A stretch of DNA of 64,000 nucleotides from Clostridium sp. Marseille-Q2269 (lineage in GTDB: Bacteria; Bacillota; Clostridia; Clostridiales; Clostridiaceae). Position 1 is the first letter of the stretch. Every line of letters begins with the position of its first letter. Below, piece after piece: positions 8,707 through 17,610 of this stretch. The notes beneath the pieces are model-generated. The model made no database searches and had not been told where the DNA came from. It saw only the letters and a list, made by a program, of their open reading frames with translations. The DNA lies in assembly GCF_943736985.1 (NCBI RefSeq), contig NZ_CALSFS010000008.1:1-64000 (forward strand), read 5' to 3'. Made by a program: the position numbers and the translations under genes.

Positions 8707-9864
8707 TTACCTATTTTTCTTATAAAATTTATTTATTCCTGGAAACATAACTTTAAAACAATTCTCTCTAAAAGAATTTATAAAGATAACTTTTCCCTTT
8801 CCTCTAAATGCTTTTTTCATTCTTCTAAAACCATTTCCCGATTTAGTAAATCTATTTTTATCATCAAGTGTTATTAATTTTTCATATATCCACATATTTC
8901 TTTTTAATGTATTAAAGGAACTCATATTATTATCTCTTAATAAACATCCTGGACTTATTATACTAATACTTTTATTGTCTATTAATACCTGTATCTCTTC
9001 ATAAAATATGGAATAATCTCTATATAACACTGCATTATTTATAGCTTCACATACTGCATCTATAGGATATGATTTAGGTAAAATATTTAGTAAAATATTT
9101 CTAGACCTATCTATAATATATAATAAATCTCCTTGAATTATATTAACTTTATCAAATTTGTTATTTATATTATTAATTATCTTTATTCCGTTGTGAGGTA
9201 AAAATATATTATTTTTTCTAGAAAATATAAGTAATCCTCCTAAAGATCCTACAAATTTACCTAGTTCCTTATCATAGTTTATTATAGATGCTTTTTCCAT
9301 CATACTTATTCTATTGTCTTCATTAACAGCCACACCCATTGCACTAAAGTATTTATCTACTAAAGATATCTCCATATCCTTTTCATCACTTTTGATTATA
9401 GAACATAGCTCAATATTTAAACTTAAATTGTCCTGAAGAGAAGATATAATCTCTTCCTTTCTCATAACATCTGTAGTTGATCCTCTTCTTATATAAAAAA
9501 CTCCATTTTCTCTCATCTGATAAGGCTTCTGATCACTATCATATATATTAATAATAACTAATCTTTTCCCTTTATATTGCAATGTTTCTAATGATATGGG
9601 TACAGGTGGATCTGTCCTTGAACTTATGATTTGTTGTATCTGTTCCTCTGTAAAATCCATATTATCTATACCAACTATATTTTTAGTTTTATCCTCTACC
9701 CCTATGATGATATATCCTCTACCACCTTTAGAGTTAGCAATGGCAGAAACATCTTTTGTTAATTCCTTTTTCCCACTTTCCGTATTAATATCTATAATCT
9801 GTTTGAAATCTAATTTTAAACCTTCATTTTTTTTAATTAAACTAGCCAATTTTTTTTCATCCAT
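8707..9864 (-). CDS. AlbA_2/Schlafen-type ATP-binding putative regulator
   Basis: A 385-residue protein. The N-terminal 130 residues are an AlbA_2 (Schlafen AAA_4-like) domain: EGLKLDFKQII, then DVSAIANSKGGRGYIIIGVED and YQMRENGVFYIRRGSTT. Near residues 265-285 comes a GHKL-like ATPase segment, VCEAINNAVLYRDYS, as in the RecG-like C-terminal ATP-binding domain (PF13749). Proteins of this layout are often called transcriptional regulators or ATP-dependent helicases; the role is not established. It lies downstream of the large structured noncoding island, on the same strand, behind AGGAGT. It could be an accessory gene linked to that island; this is only an inference from adjacency. Confidence 0.65.
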   Translation of the reverse strand: MDEKKLASLIKKNEGLKLDFKQIIDINTESGKKELTKDVSAIANSKGGRGYIIIGVEDKTKNIVGIDNMDFTEEQIQQIISSRTDPPVPISLETLQYKGKRLVIINIYDSDQKPYQMRENGVFYIRRGSTTDVMRKEEIISSLQDNLSLNIELCSIIKSDEKDMEISLVDKYFSAMGVAVNEDNRISMMEKASIINYDKELGKFVGSLGGLLIFSRKNNIFLPHNGIKIINNINNKFDKVNIIQGDLLYIIDRSRNILLNILPKSYPIDAVCEAINNAVLYRDYSIFYEEIQVLIDNKSISIISPGCLLRDNNMSSFNTLKRNMWIYEKLITLDDKNRFTKSGNGFRRMKKAFRGKGKVIFINSFRENCFKVMFPGINKFYKKNR

Positions 9865-10001
9865 AACACTACTCCTAAAATACTTATAGCTGATAATATA
9901 TTATATACATAAAAACCGATTTATATATTATATTTTAAATGATTTAATTTAATATTTACAGAGTATTTTCAAAATAAGTCGTAAAATAAGAAAATTACGA
10001 C

Positions 10002-10108
10002 ATAACAGACTTTAAAGGATTAAAATTAAAACAAGGAATACTTTTAGTCAATAGATAGCTATTTTCCTTAAAAGTATTCCTTGTTTTAATCCACTTAAAG
10101 ACTGTTAT
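10002..10108. repeat. Long near-perfect hairpin within the island
   Basis: ATAACAG...CTTTAA...GGATTAAAA...AAGGAATACTTTTA on the left is mirrored by its complement on the right, giving a stem of about 40 bp with small bulges and a loop of about 20 nt. Such a structure is longer than an ordinary terminator. Confidence 0.7.
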
Positions 10109-10478
10109 ATAAATTTTTAGTCTCACATAAATATTTTAAATTTAAATATAAAATAATTGGCATAGCCAGGAAATTAATCCATAGGAAATTTCATTGCTAA
10201 CGCATAAATATTTAGTATTAATAATACTTGTATAAATTTTATAAATCATATATTAGTCTGGCATACTACGCATTAATTTTCTAACGAAAATTTTTTAAGA
10301 CTTTTTTAAATAATAAAAATAATTGAGAGTTTCTAATAGCTTTAAATATCTTTATGAGTCTACAATATTCTTATAAATAAAAACATAATTGTAGATTTTA
10401 CGTAACAAAGAGGAGTAAAATCCTCCTTTGTACTTCCTATTCCACATAAAATTACGTTTAAATAGATATAATATCTTT

Positions 10479-10693
10479 CTTAGATTAAAAAATTGGGATA
10501 AGTGGCGTAAAAAGGCATTTGAACAAAATTAGAGATTCTTATTTGTTTTCGAAAATATATGTATATTCCAAATTATTGTTTGAGCGTTCAGCCAGTTATA
10601 ATTTGGAATCATATATTTTAAGGAAAAACAAATTAGAATTTCTTATTGAAGTGAATTGTCTTTCAAGCCACATATCCCTTTTTTTAATCTAAG
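10479..10693. repeat. Nested long inverted repeat within the island
   Basis: Outer arms at 10479-10506 (CTTAGATTAAAAAATTGGG, then ATAAGTGGC) and 10667-10693 are complementary over about 27 bp with few mismatches. Inside, 10531-10576 and 10597-10644 form a second long imperfect stem (AGATTCTTATTTGTTTT and AAATATATG..TTCCAAATTAT on the left), closing a loop of about 20 nt that contains GAGCGTTC. Confidence 0.7.
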
Positions 10694-10727
10694 GTAGTGA
10701 CTTTTAAGTCGTAATTTTATTATTTTA

Positions 10728-12386
10728 TTAATATTCATAAAAACAACTTCCGCCTATGAATTCCCTTAATATAGAATTATCAGGAACCAAATCCATATCA
10801 ACCTCTTTGAAAAAGTTTAGGAAACTTTTCAATCTAGTTGCTTCATAGTAAACGTCACTATTCTTATCTATCTTATTAAGTTCTTCAAGAGCGTATTTTT
10901 TTAATACACAAAGTTCATAGACTATTGTGGAGTTAAACATTATATCTGCATTTTCTTGGAACACAAATATATTTCTATCTTCTCCCCTTTTTATGGAAGA
11001 CCACATTCTTAAAGTTTCTTCTCCTCTATAGCCCCTTGATAAATAGTCTCTAACTAATCTTCTTATTATTCTTACATCAGTTGTGGACACTCTATTATGG
11101 TTGTCTATATTTAATTGAGTTAGTGCGCTTATATATATTTTAAATTTATTTTCATCGTTTATCTCTCTTGTTAATATTGGATTTAATCCATGTATTCCTT
11201 CTATTATCAATATACCATTTTTAGGGAGTTTTATTTTATTACCTTTATATTCTCTTTTTCCAATTTTGAAATTAAAAGTAGGTAATTCGATCTCTTCCCC
11301 TTTTAATATTTGTTTTAAATTTTCATTAAATAAATCTATATCTAAAGCATCAATAGATTCAAAATCATAGTCTCCATTTTTATCTCTAGGCGTGTTCTCT
11401 CTATCTACAAAATAATTGTCTAAAGAAATAGGAACAGGAATCAAGCCATTTACTCTTAACTGGATTCCAACTCTATTTGCAAATGTAGTTTTTCCTGATG
11501 ATGAAGGTCCTGATATTAGTATCATCTTTATATTATTTTTGTCATATACTATGTCTGCTATATTTGCTATTTTCTTTTCATGTAATGCCTCTGATACTCT
11601 TATTATATTTTTTATTTCACCGTTAACAACTTTGTCATTCAATGCTCCTACATCTGCTACATCTAAAATTCCCCCCCATCTTTCTGTTTCTCTAAATATT
11701 TTCGTAAGTTTTTTATATTCAATAAAATCTGGAATATTAAATGGATCTTTTTCTCTAGGATATCTTAATATAAATCCTGGATCATAGTACATAATATCAA
11801 ATTTTTTAATTGCTCCTGTTGAATATGCCATTGTTCCATAGAAATAATCGTATCTTCCATCTAATTCATACAATTTTACTTCCGTATATGGAACATGATT
11901 TAAAAGTCTAACTTTATCTTTCATTCCATACTCTTTAAATATTTCTACAGCTTTTTCTTTTTTAATCCAAACCTTTTTTATCTTTATATCTTTATTTATT
12001 ATTTCATTCATTTTATTTTTAATTTTTAATATATCACCTTTATTTAATAATAGATTTTTATGAATTTCACCATATAGTCCTTTACCTAAAGAATGCTCAA
12101 TAATAACAGTAGCCTTTGGATATAAGTCTAATACTGCTTTTATAAATATAAATTGCAAAGTCCTAACATAAGTATTTAATCCCATCCTATCTGTTATGTC
12201 TACAGGGGTGAATAATCCTTCTTTTTTAACTTTGGAAGCTAGTTCATAATATTCTCCATCTATTTTCCCAAGTAATGCAGGCAAGTTACCTTCTAATTTG
12301 TTTTCTTTCATTACATCATACAAATTTTTATCCTTAGATACTAAAATGCTACTACCATTAGGTATATCTAGCTTTAATTCTTCCAT
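10728..12386 (-). CDS. Nucleoside kinase of the uridine kinase/PRK family with N-terminal TGS domain
   Basis: Start chosen at the ATG nine bases after AGGAG; an ATG three codons upstream directly abuts that site. The N-terminal region (about residues 1-60) is TGS-like (LKLDIPNGSSILVSKDKNLYDVM), followed by a threonyl-tRNA-synthetase-like second domain with the GLYGEIH and EHSLGKG context. The kinase domain begins at ISGPSSSGKTTFANR (Walker A) with PVPISLDNYFVDRENTPRD and GILIIEGIHGLNP. This three-part layout is common in clostridia and thermophiles and phosphorylates nucleosides such as uridine in homologues; the exact substrate is not visible. Its stop codon directly touches the structured island. 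Confidence 0.8.
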   Translation of the reverse strand: MEELKLDIPNGSSILVSKDKNLYDVMKENKLEGNLPALLGKIDGEYYELASKVKKEGLFTPVDITDRMGLNTYVRTLQFIFIKAVLDLYPKATVIIEHSLGKGLYGEIHKNLLLNKGDILKIKNKMNEIINKDIKIKKVWIKKEKAVEIFKEYGMKDKVRLLNHVPYTEVKLYELDGRYDYFYGTMAYSTGAIKKFDIMYYDPGFILRYPREKDPFNIPDFIEYKKLTKIFRETERWGGILDVADVGALNDKVVNGEIKNIIRVSEALHEKKIANIADIVYDKNNIKMILISGPSSSGKTTFANRVGIQLRVNGLIPVPISLDNYFVDRENTPRDKNGDYDFESIDALDIDLFNENLKQILKGEEIELPTFNFKIGKREYKGNKIKLPKNGILIIEGIHGLNPILTREINDENKFKIYISALTQLNIDNHNRVSTTDVRIIRRLVRDYLSRGYRGEETLRMWSSIKRGEDRNIFVFQENADIMFNSTIVYELCVLKKYALEELNKIDKNSDVYYEATRLKSFLNFFKEVDMDLVPDNSILREFIGGSCFYEY

Positions 12387-12509
12387 TTTATTCATCTCCT
12401 CATTTTAGGCTGTACTATTATTATAATTCAATTTATTCTATTTTGTTACTTATATTTATTCATATTTTTATTGAAAATTGCCACAATATGATTATAAGGA
12501 GGTTTACAT

Positions 12510-13178
12510 ATGTTTATAGTCTTAATTAGAACTATAATTTTATACCTTTTAGTTATATTATCTATGAGACTAATGGGAAAAAAACAAATAGGCGAATTAG
12601 AGCCTTTTGAATTAGCCATAACTATAATGATATCCGAATTAGCATCATTACCTATGCAGGATTCTCGTATACCATTATTACATGGAATAGTTCCTATATT
12701 AACACTTTTAATACTTCAAAATATGTTTTCACTTTTACAGCTTAAAAGTGAAAAACTAAGAAGCTTAATTAATGGAGAACCTAGCATATTAATAGAAAAT
12801 GGTACGATTAATTTCAATGAATTAAAAAATCAACGCTTTAATATAAACGATATGATGGAAGAACTAAGACTTCAAGGATATTATGATTTAGGAAATATAG
12901 AGTATGCAATATTAGAGACTAGTGGTCAATTATCCATAATTCCTAAAACTGAAGAATGTGCTGCAACTAAAAAAGATTTATCTATAAAAACCACACAAGA
13001 AAAATTACCTGTAACATTAATTTTAGATGGAAAACTTAATAAAAGAAACTTAAAATTAATAAAAAAGGATGAACAGTGGCTAAAAAATAAATTAAAAGAA
13101 AAAAATATTAATTCTTATGATGAAATACTAGTAGCTATTTTAAATTCTAAAGGAAGTCTATATTATGAAAAAAAATAA
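12510..13178 (+). CDS. DUF421 membrane protein (YetF family)
   Basis: A 222-residue protein with three N-terminal membrane segments (MFIVLIRTIILYLLVILSMRLM, AITIMISELASL and GIVPILTLLILQNMFSLL). A cytoplasmic DUF421 domain follows, with the family signatures GKKQIGELEPFELA, GEPSILIENGTIN and MMEELRLQGY...IEYAILETSGQLS. YetF-type proteins are envelope proteins, some sporulation- or germination-related; the biochemical role is not established. The ribosome site AAGGAGG is strong. It is followed 20 nt later by a DUF4363 gene, a pairing often seen in clostridia, so the two products probably work together. Confidence 0.82.
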   Translation: MFIVLIRTIILYLLVILSMRLMGKKQIGELEPFELAITIMISELASLPMQDSRIPLLHGIVPILTLLILQNMFSLLQLKSEKLRSLINGEPSILIENGTINFNELKNQRFNINDMMEELRLQGYYDLGNIEYAILETSGQLSIIPKTEECAATKKDLSIKTTQEKLPVTLILDGKLNKRNLKLIKKDEQWLKNKLKEKNINSYDEILVAILNSKGSLYYEKK

Positions 13179-13198
13179 AATTATAAGTAGGTGATATT

Positions 13199-13579
13199 AT
13201 CAAGAGAAGTATAGCATCATTTGTATTATTTTTAATTTTAATTCTTACACTTTTAAACTATTCCTCTAAGCTAAATACTACTTGTAAAAATTTTATGAAT
13301 CAATGTACTCAGTTAGAAAATTTAATTTCCTCTGAATCCTGGGAAAAAGCATATACTAAATCCAAAGAAATATTTGATAATTGGAAAAATGATCATTTTG
13401 TTATTTCTATGGTTATAAATCATTCAGAAATAGATAATATAAACAACGAATTATCTAAACTTACTCAATATGTAAAGTCTGAGAACAAAGATGAATCTTT
13501 AGCTTCTATTAATATAGTCAGATTTTTATTAGAGCACATTATGTTAATGGAAAAAATAAATATAGAGAATATAGTATAA
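13199..13579 (+). CDS. DUF4363 family protein with apparent ATC start codon
   Basis: From the first ATG (13295) only a 94-residue body is predicted, but the same frame continues upstream to a clear signal-anchor: KRSIASFVLFLILILTLLNYSSKL. AGGTG lies five bases before an ATC codon at 13199, exactly where an ATG is expected (reading MKRSIASF...). No ATG, GTG or TTG exists upstream before the in-frame TAA. So the gene uses a near-cognate start, is weakly expressed, or has lost its start (or this is a sequencing error). The full form would be 126 residues: one membrane anchor plus a helical external domain, as in DUF4363 proteins that pair with DUF421. Confidence 0.65.
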   Translation: MKRSIASFVLFLILILTLLNYSSKLNTTCKNFMNQCTQLENLISSESWEKAYTKSKEIFDNWKNDHFVISMVINHSEIDNINNELSKLTQYVKSENKDESLASINIVRFLLEHIMLMEKINIENIV

Positions 13580-13684
13580 TATGATTCTAACTTTGGCTAT
13601 AAGTATATGCTAATATTATATATATCACTCACAATTGGTTTGCTGCACTTTTAAAAAATATATAAATGAATTATAATTAAACTG

Positions 13685-13765
13685 TGGAAAATATTTGAGT
13701 AATAATCTATAATATAATTATGGTTAATAAATAAAAGTCCCATAGGGACTATATAAGTCCCTATG
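13685..13765 (+). promoter_or_regulatory. fba: fba promoter and structured leader
   Basis: A candidate promoter is TGGAAA (13685-13690), 17 nt, TATAAT (13708-13713). The leader then has AGTCCC (13736-13741), GGGACT (13745-13750) and a second AGTCCC (13756-13761). The central element can pair with either copy. The larger hairpin CATAGGGACT/AGTCCCTATG (13741-13765) has a 10-bp stem and is followed by a weak T-rich run. The two folds exclude each other, so it could act as an attenuator, or just be a terminator for the upstream pair. Confidence 0.45.
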
Positions 13766-13803
13766 TATTTATTTTAAATTTATTTTGGAAGGTGGAATAT
13801 TAA

Positions 13804-14730
13804 ATGGCATTAGTAACAACTAAAGAAATGTTTAAGAAAGCTTATGAAGGCAAATATGCTATAGGTGCATTCAACATTAACAATATGGAAATATTACAAG
13901 GAGTTGTAAACTCTGCTAAAGCTGCAAACTCAGCTGTTATACTTCAAGTATCTACAGGTGCTTTAAAATATGCAGGTCCTAAATACTTAAAAGCAATGGT
14001 AGACGCAGCTATAGCTGAAACTGGAATAGATTTAGCTCTACACTTAGATCATGGTCCAGATTTTGATGCTGTAAAATTAGCTATAGAAAGTGGATTTACT
14101 TCTGTAATGTTTGATGGTTCTCATTATGATTATGAAGAAAATGTAGCTAAAACTAAAGAAGTAGTAGAATATGCTCACGCTCGTGGAGTTGTAGTTGAAG
14201 CTGAATTAGGAGTATTAGCAGGAGTAGAAGATGACGTAAAAAGCGACGTACATATCTACACTGATCCAGAACAAGCAGTAGATTTCGTAAACAGAACAGG
14301 TGTTGATTCTTTAGCAATAGCTATAGGAACAAGCCACGGTGCTTACAAATTTGCTGGAGAAGCTCAATTAAGATTTGATATATTAGAAGAAATCCAAACA
14401 AAATTACCTGGATTCCCAATAGTTCTTCACGGAGCATCTTCTGTAGATCCAGAATCTGTTGAAACTTGCAACAAATATGGTGGAGCTATCAACGGAGCTA
14501 AAGGAGTTCCTTCTGATATGCTTAGAAAAGCATCTTCAATGGCTGTATGTAAAATAAACATGGATACAGATTTAAGATTAGGTATGACAGCTGGTATAAG
14601 AAAAGTTCTTTCTGAAGATCCAAAACAATTTGATCCAAGAAAATACTTAGGTGAAGGTAGAAAGAGAATTGAAAAAATCGTTGAAGATAAAATAAAAGAC
14701 GTTTTAGGTTCAACTGATTCTTTAAAATAA
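13804..14730 (+). CDS. fba: Class II fructose-1,6-bisphosphate aldolase
   Basis: A 308-residue cytoplasmic glycolytic enzyme that cleaves fructose 1,6-bisphosphate to dihydroxyacetone phosphate and glyceraldehyde 3-phosphate with a divalent metal. Zinc-ligand motifs are visible: ALHLDHGPD, VEAELGVLAG, AIAIGTSHGAYKF and IVLHGASSV. The catalytic-loop region KINMDTDLRL is also present. The gene is less AT-rich in codon choice than its neighbours (many GCT/GGA codons), consistent with high expression. The ribosome site GGAAGGTGG lies just after a structured leader, and a strong hairpin follows the stop. Confidence 0.96.
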   Translation: MALVTTKEMFKKAYEGKYAIGAFNINNMEILQGVVNSAKAANSAVILQVSTGALKYAGPKYLKAMVDAAIAETGIDLALHLDHGPDFDAVKLAIESGFTSVMFDGSHYDYEENVAKTKEVVEYAHARGVVVEAELGVLAGVEDDVKSDVHIYTDPEQAVDFVNRTGVDSLAIAIGTSHGAYKFAGEAQLRFDILEEIQTKLPGFPIVLHGASSVDPESVETCNKYGGAINGAKGVPSDMLRKASSMAVCKINMDTDLRLGMTAGIRKVLSEDPKQFDPRKYLGEGRKRIEKIVEDKIKDVLGSTDSLK

Positions 14731-14742
14731 TAAATTTAATTC

Positions 14743-14780
14743 ATAGAAAGTAGATAGATTAAAATCTATCTACTTTCTAT
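14743..14780. terminator. Terminator after fba
   Basis: An 18-bp perfect stem ATAGAAAGTAGATAGATT with a 2-nt loop; T-rich sequence follows to the right. It may also serve ndpA, which converges from the right. Confidence 0.8.
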
Positions 14781-14836
14781 TCTCTGTTATTTATTTTATA
14801 TTTTATTCTGTATGTTCAAATGATATATTATGCAAA

Positions 14837-15874
14837 TTATTTTTGCATATAATTATACACATTTTTAATTACGATATTTACAGAACCATCTCCTACTCTC
14901 CTTACTTCAAATCTTGATTCATCATGATAAGATTCTTCATCTATGTATAAGTCGATATCCTTATCTACCTTTACCCTTATCCTTTTAAATTTTTTATCTA
15001 CCCATTCCTTGTCTACAGGCACTTTTTCTTTTACTCCCTGTTGTGAAATAAACCCTTCGTAGTTTAATTTAGCATCAGGATTCTCTCCAAAAATATCATT
15101 AGAAACTTCTTTTACATCTATAGTATCTTCTTCCTTTAATAGCTTATTTACTGTTCTTATTATTTTTTCTGATGTATCTGCATTTTCATTTAAATTAGAT
15201 TTAGCCCACTCTTCTGTAGCTTTAACAAAATTCTTTGTAGCATCTCTTTCATTTTCTACTATCCTGCAGCCTAAGTATTTACTTATAAAATAGTTTGATC
15301 CATATTCTTCACTATCTTTAGATTTTTTTTGTTTATCTATAACCATTAAATTAAACTCTTGTCCTTCTCTTATAGGTTTTATAAATGCACACTTCTGTAT
15401 TTTTTGAGCACTAGCAGGCAATCCTGTGAATTCTGGAACTATGTCTATACCAATTTTATCTTCAACCATATCCACTACATGAATATAATTTTTAACATAA
15501 TCCATCTTTAATATGGCAAGCATTGGTCCATATTCTGTAGATATAGAAACTATCATCAAATCACAAGATGCTATATTATCATTGCCTTTCATCAATATAA
15601 AAAGCTGCCTAGCTAACTCTTTAGAGACATTTAATAGATCATTTTGACCATTTAAATATTCTTGAGAAAGTTCTTTTACTATATTTCTTTCCTGATTAAA
15701 TACAGCATATTTTAACTCTTCATCTTTTAAACATCTATCAACATGCTTTAATATAAATTTATATATTTCATCATCTAATCTTAATTTATATTCATTTAAT
15801 ACAGGTTCTTCACTGTTATTATCTAGTATATGTATTATAGCTTCATTAATATTAACTTCTTTTATATATTCCAA
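14837..15874 (-). CDS. Nucleoid-associated protein (NdpA family)
   Basis: Start taken at the TTG eight bases after AAGGAG; a GTG three codons upstream overlaps the ribosome site. About 345 residues of the NdpA/YejK family (PF04245). It has the typical early EAIIHILDN, a middle LMIVSISTEYGPMLAILKMDYV and a KFVKATEEWA-like segment. NdpA binds the nucleoid in E. coli, but its function is unclear. In Firmicutes it is often a single-copy accessory gene. There is no partner here: it faces fba and diverges from the CYTH-domain gene, with about 300 nt between. Confidence 0.75.
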   Translation of the reverse strand: MEYIKEVNINEAIIHILDNNSEEPVLNEYKLRLDDEIYKFILKHVDRCLKDEELKYAVFNQERNIVKELSQEYLNGQNDLLNVSKELARQLFILMKGNDNIASCDLMIVSISTEYGPMLAILKMDYVKNYIHVVDMVEDKIGIDIVPEFTGLPASAQKIQKCAFIKPIREGQEFNLMVIDKQKKSKDSEEYGSNYFISKYLGCRIVENERDATKNFVKATEEWAKSNLNENADTSEKIIRTVNKLLKEEDTIDVKEVSNDIFGENPDAKLNYEGFISQQGVKEKVPVDKEWVDKKFKRIRVKVDKDIDLYIDEESYHDESRFEVRRVGDGSVNIVIKNVYNYMQK

Positions 15875-16191
15875 AAATAACACTCCTTACTTACATCATT
15901 TAACATATATACATTATATTTCAAAGTTTAAACAAATTCAAAATTCTATAACCAATATGTTACCATAAAAACTTTATTTTTTTCAAAACACATTATTATA
16001 TAATAACATAAAAATATTTTATATCTATAAAACATTACACTAAAATTAAGAACAATTTAATTTACCATAATTTTTAATATAAATTTAAGATGGTACTAAA
16101 TTGTTTTTATAACTATTATGGTACAATAATAATATAAACTTAATAACATGCTATAATCAATTTACTTATATACCTATTAGGAGTGATTTTA
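15875..16191. other. Divergent intergenic region
   Basis: An AT-rich spacer between the divergent ndpA and CYTH genes. An imperfect hairpin at about 16047-16114 pairs AACAATTTA..ACCAT with ATGGT..TAAATTGTT. ATGGTAC recurs at about 16090 and 16118. No small gene is visible. Confidence 0.4.
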
Positions 16192-16730
16192 TTGAAAGAA
16201 ATAGAAACTAGAATAATAAAAATAAATGTAGATGAAATTAGAAATAAATTATTTAATTTAGGTGCTGTAAGGTTAAAGAAGAAAATCAAATTAATAAAAT
16301 ATATGATTTCCCCAACAAAGAATTAATAAAAAATAAGGGATATGCAAGAATTAGATATATAAAAGATCTTATTAAAAAGGAAGAACATTATTATATGACT
16401 GTAAAAAAACTTATAAGTCAAGAAAAATATAAAATCATGGAAGAAAATGAAACTGAAATATTAGATTCTAAAGAAGGTGAAAATATTTTTAATGCCTTAG
16501 GATTAAAATTGGTAGAATCTATATCAAAATTTAGAGAAAGCTATAAATATGACAATACATTAGTGGAAATAGATATTAACGATCCATGTTTTTGCCCTTT
16601 CCCTTACATAGAACTTGAATCTGACAATGAAGATGAATTAAAGAACCTAGTACAATTATTAGGTTATTCCATGGATGACACTACTTCAAAAACTATATAT
16701 GACATACTAAAAGAAGAAAAGGTAAAATAA
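16192..16730 (+). pseudogene. CYTH-domain (class IV adenylate cyclase-like) gene with frameshift
   Basis: A TTG start at 16192 behind TAGGAGTG opens KEIETRIIKINVDEIRNKLFNLGAV, with the EIETR form of the CYTH ExExK/R signature. At about 16270-16274 (GTAAGGTTAAAG) the frame shifts: the first frame stops after about 16 more codons. The next frame continues VKEENQINKIYDFPNKEL...GYARIRYIK...YMTVKKL...FRESYKYDNTLVEID, the rest of a CYTH domain. One missing base near AGGTT (for example AGAGTT originally) would restore about 180 residues. CYTH enzymes act on triphosphates (adenylate cyclase, thiamine triphosphatase). It is either truly broken or a one-base read error. Confidence 0.75.
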
Positions 16731-16734
16731 AAAT

Positions 16735-17610
16735 ATGTTTGGATACGTTACCCCTTGTAAAATGGAACTTAAAATAAAAGAATATGAAAAATTTAGAGCT
16801 TATTATTGCGGATTATGCAAAACTATAAAAAGAGATTATGGTGAACTGCCTAGAGTAACTATAAATTATGACATGACATTTTTGGCAATATTATTGGATT
16901 CCTTAGAAAATAATAAAAATATATTTGTAAAAGAACATTGCATTGTTCACCCTGTGAAGAAAAAAGTTATTATAACTAACAACGAAGCTATAAAATATGC
17001 AGCTTTTTTTAATGTAGCTTTAAGTTATTATAAACTTTTAGATAATGTAGAGGATGATGGTTCTATAAAAAGCAATATATCATCTAAATTTTTGAAAAAA
17101 TATATACACAAAAATAAAAATTTATATAAAAAACATATCCACAGTGTGGATAATTCTTTAAAAAGTTTATATGTATCTGAAAAAAATTATAAAGATAAAA
17201 GCATTGATGAAATTTCTCATCACTTTGCTCATTTAACTGGATATATATTATCTTCCTATAAGGATTTTAATTTCAAAGAAAATCTTTACTGGTTAGGATA
17301 TAATCTAGGAAAATGGATCTATATAATTGATGCTTTTGATGATCTAGAAAAAGACATGAATCAAAAAAAATTTAATGTTATAAATAATGTGTACAATAAA
17401 AATAATTTAAATTATAAAGAATTTAAAGGCACTATAAAAGACAAAATAGATTTTTTACTAGTAAACTGTGCTAGTGCCTGTTTAAATAATTTTAACGCTA
17501 TTCCTATTGTAAAAAATAAGGGTTTATTATATAATATTTTACAATTTGGGTTAATGGAAAAAATGGAAAGAGTATTAAAAGGAGTGAATTTAGAGAATGA
17601 ATCCCTATGA
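16735..17610 (+). CDS. DUF5685 family protein
   Basis: A 291-residue protein opening [33 protein letters not shown], with the cysteines CGLC characteristic of DUF5685. LDNVEDDG (residues about 102-109) and [11 protein letters not shown] (about 202-212) are Asp-rich helices reminiscent of isoprenoid-synthase-like all-helical folds; this resemblance is my inference. It begins four bases after the CYTH stop behind a weak site and overlaps the next gene (DnaJ-domain) by 14 bases, so the genes are translationally coupled. DUF5685 next to a J-domain gene is common in clostridia; function unknown. Confidence 0.7.
   Translation: MFGYVTPCKMELKIKEYEKFRAYYCGLCKTIKRDYGELPRVTINYDMTFLAILLDSLENNKNIFVKEHCIVHPVKKKVIITNNEAIKYAAFFNVALSYYKLLDNVEDDGSIKSNISSKFLKKYIHKNKNLYKKHIHSVDNSLKSLYVSEKNYKDKSIDEISHHFAHLTGYILSSYKDFNFKENLYWLGYNLGKWIYIIDAFDDLEKDMNQKKFNVINNVYNKNNLNYKEFKGTIKDKIDFLLVNCASACLNNFNAIPIVKNKGLLYNILQFGLMEKMERVLKGVNLENESL

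Larger units (their letters stand above)
9971..10727 (-). ncRNA. ORF-free multi-hairpin island: candidate large structured RNA or MITE-like element
   Basis: About 750 nt without an open frame, between the stop codon of the nucleoside kinase and the AlbA_2 gene. The two ends share an inverted sequence: AAAATTACGAC at the left (9991-10001) and its complement GTCGTAATTTT at the right (about 10708-10718). Inside are three strong foldable units: a long hairpin at 10002-10108, a hairpin near 10400-10430 with ACAAAG-AGGA arms, and a nested hairpin at 10479-10693. On the minus strand the left end GTCGTAA/TTACGAC (9978-10001) is followed by TTATTTT and could be a terminator. Strand is inferred from that. 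It may be a large noncoding RNA, a 3' UTR, or a non-autonomous mobile element. Confidence 0.45.

Noticed and set aside
9971-10727. Retron or group II intron interpretation of the structured island
   Set aside because: No reverse transcriptase gene is near, and no recognisable domain V of a group II intron or group I core is seen.
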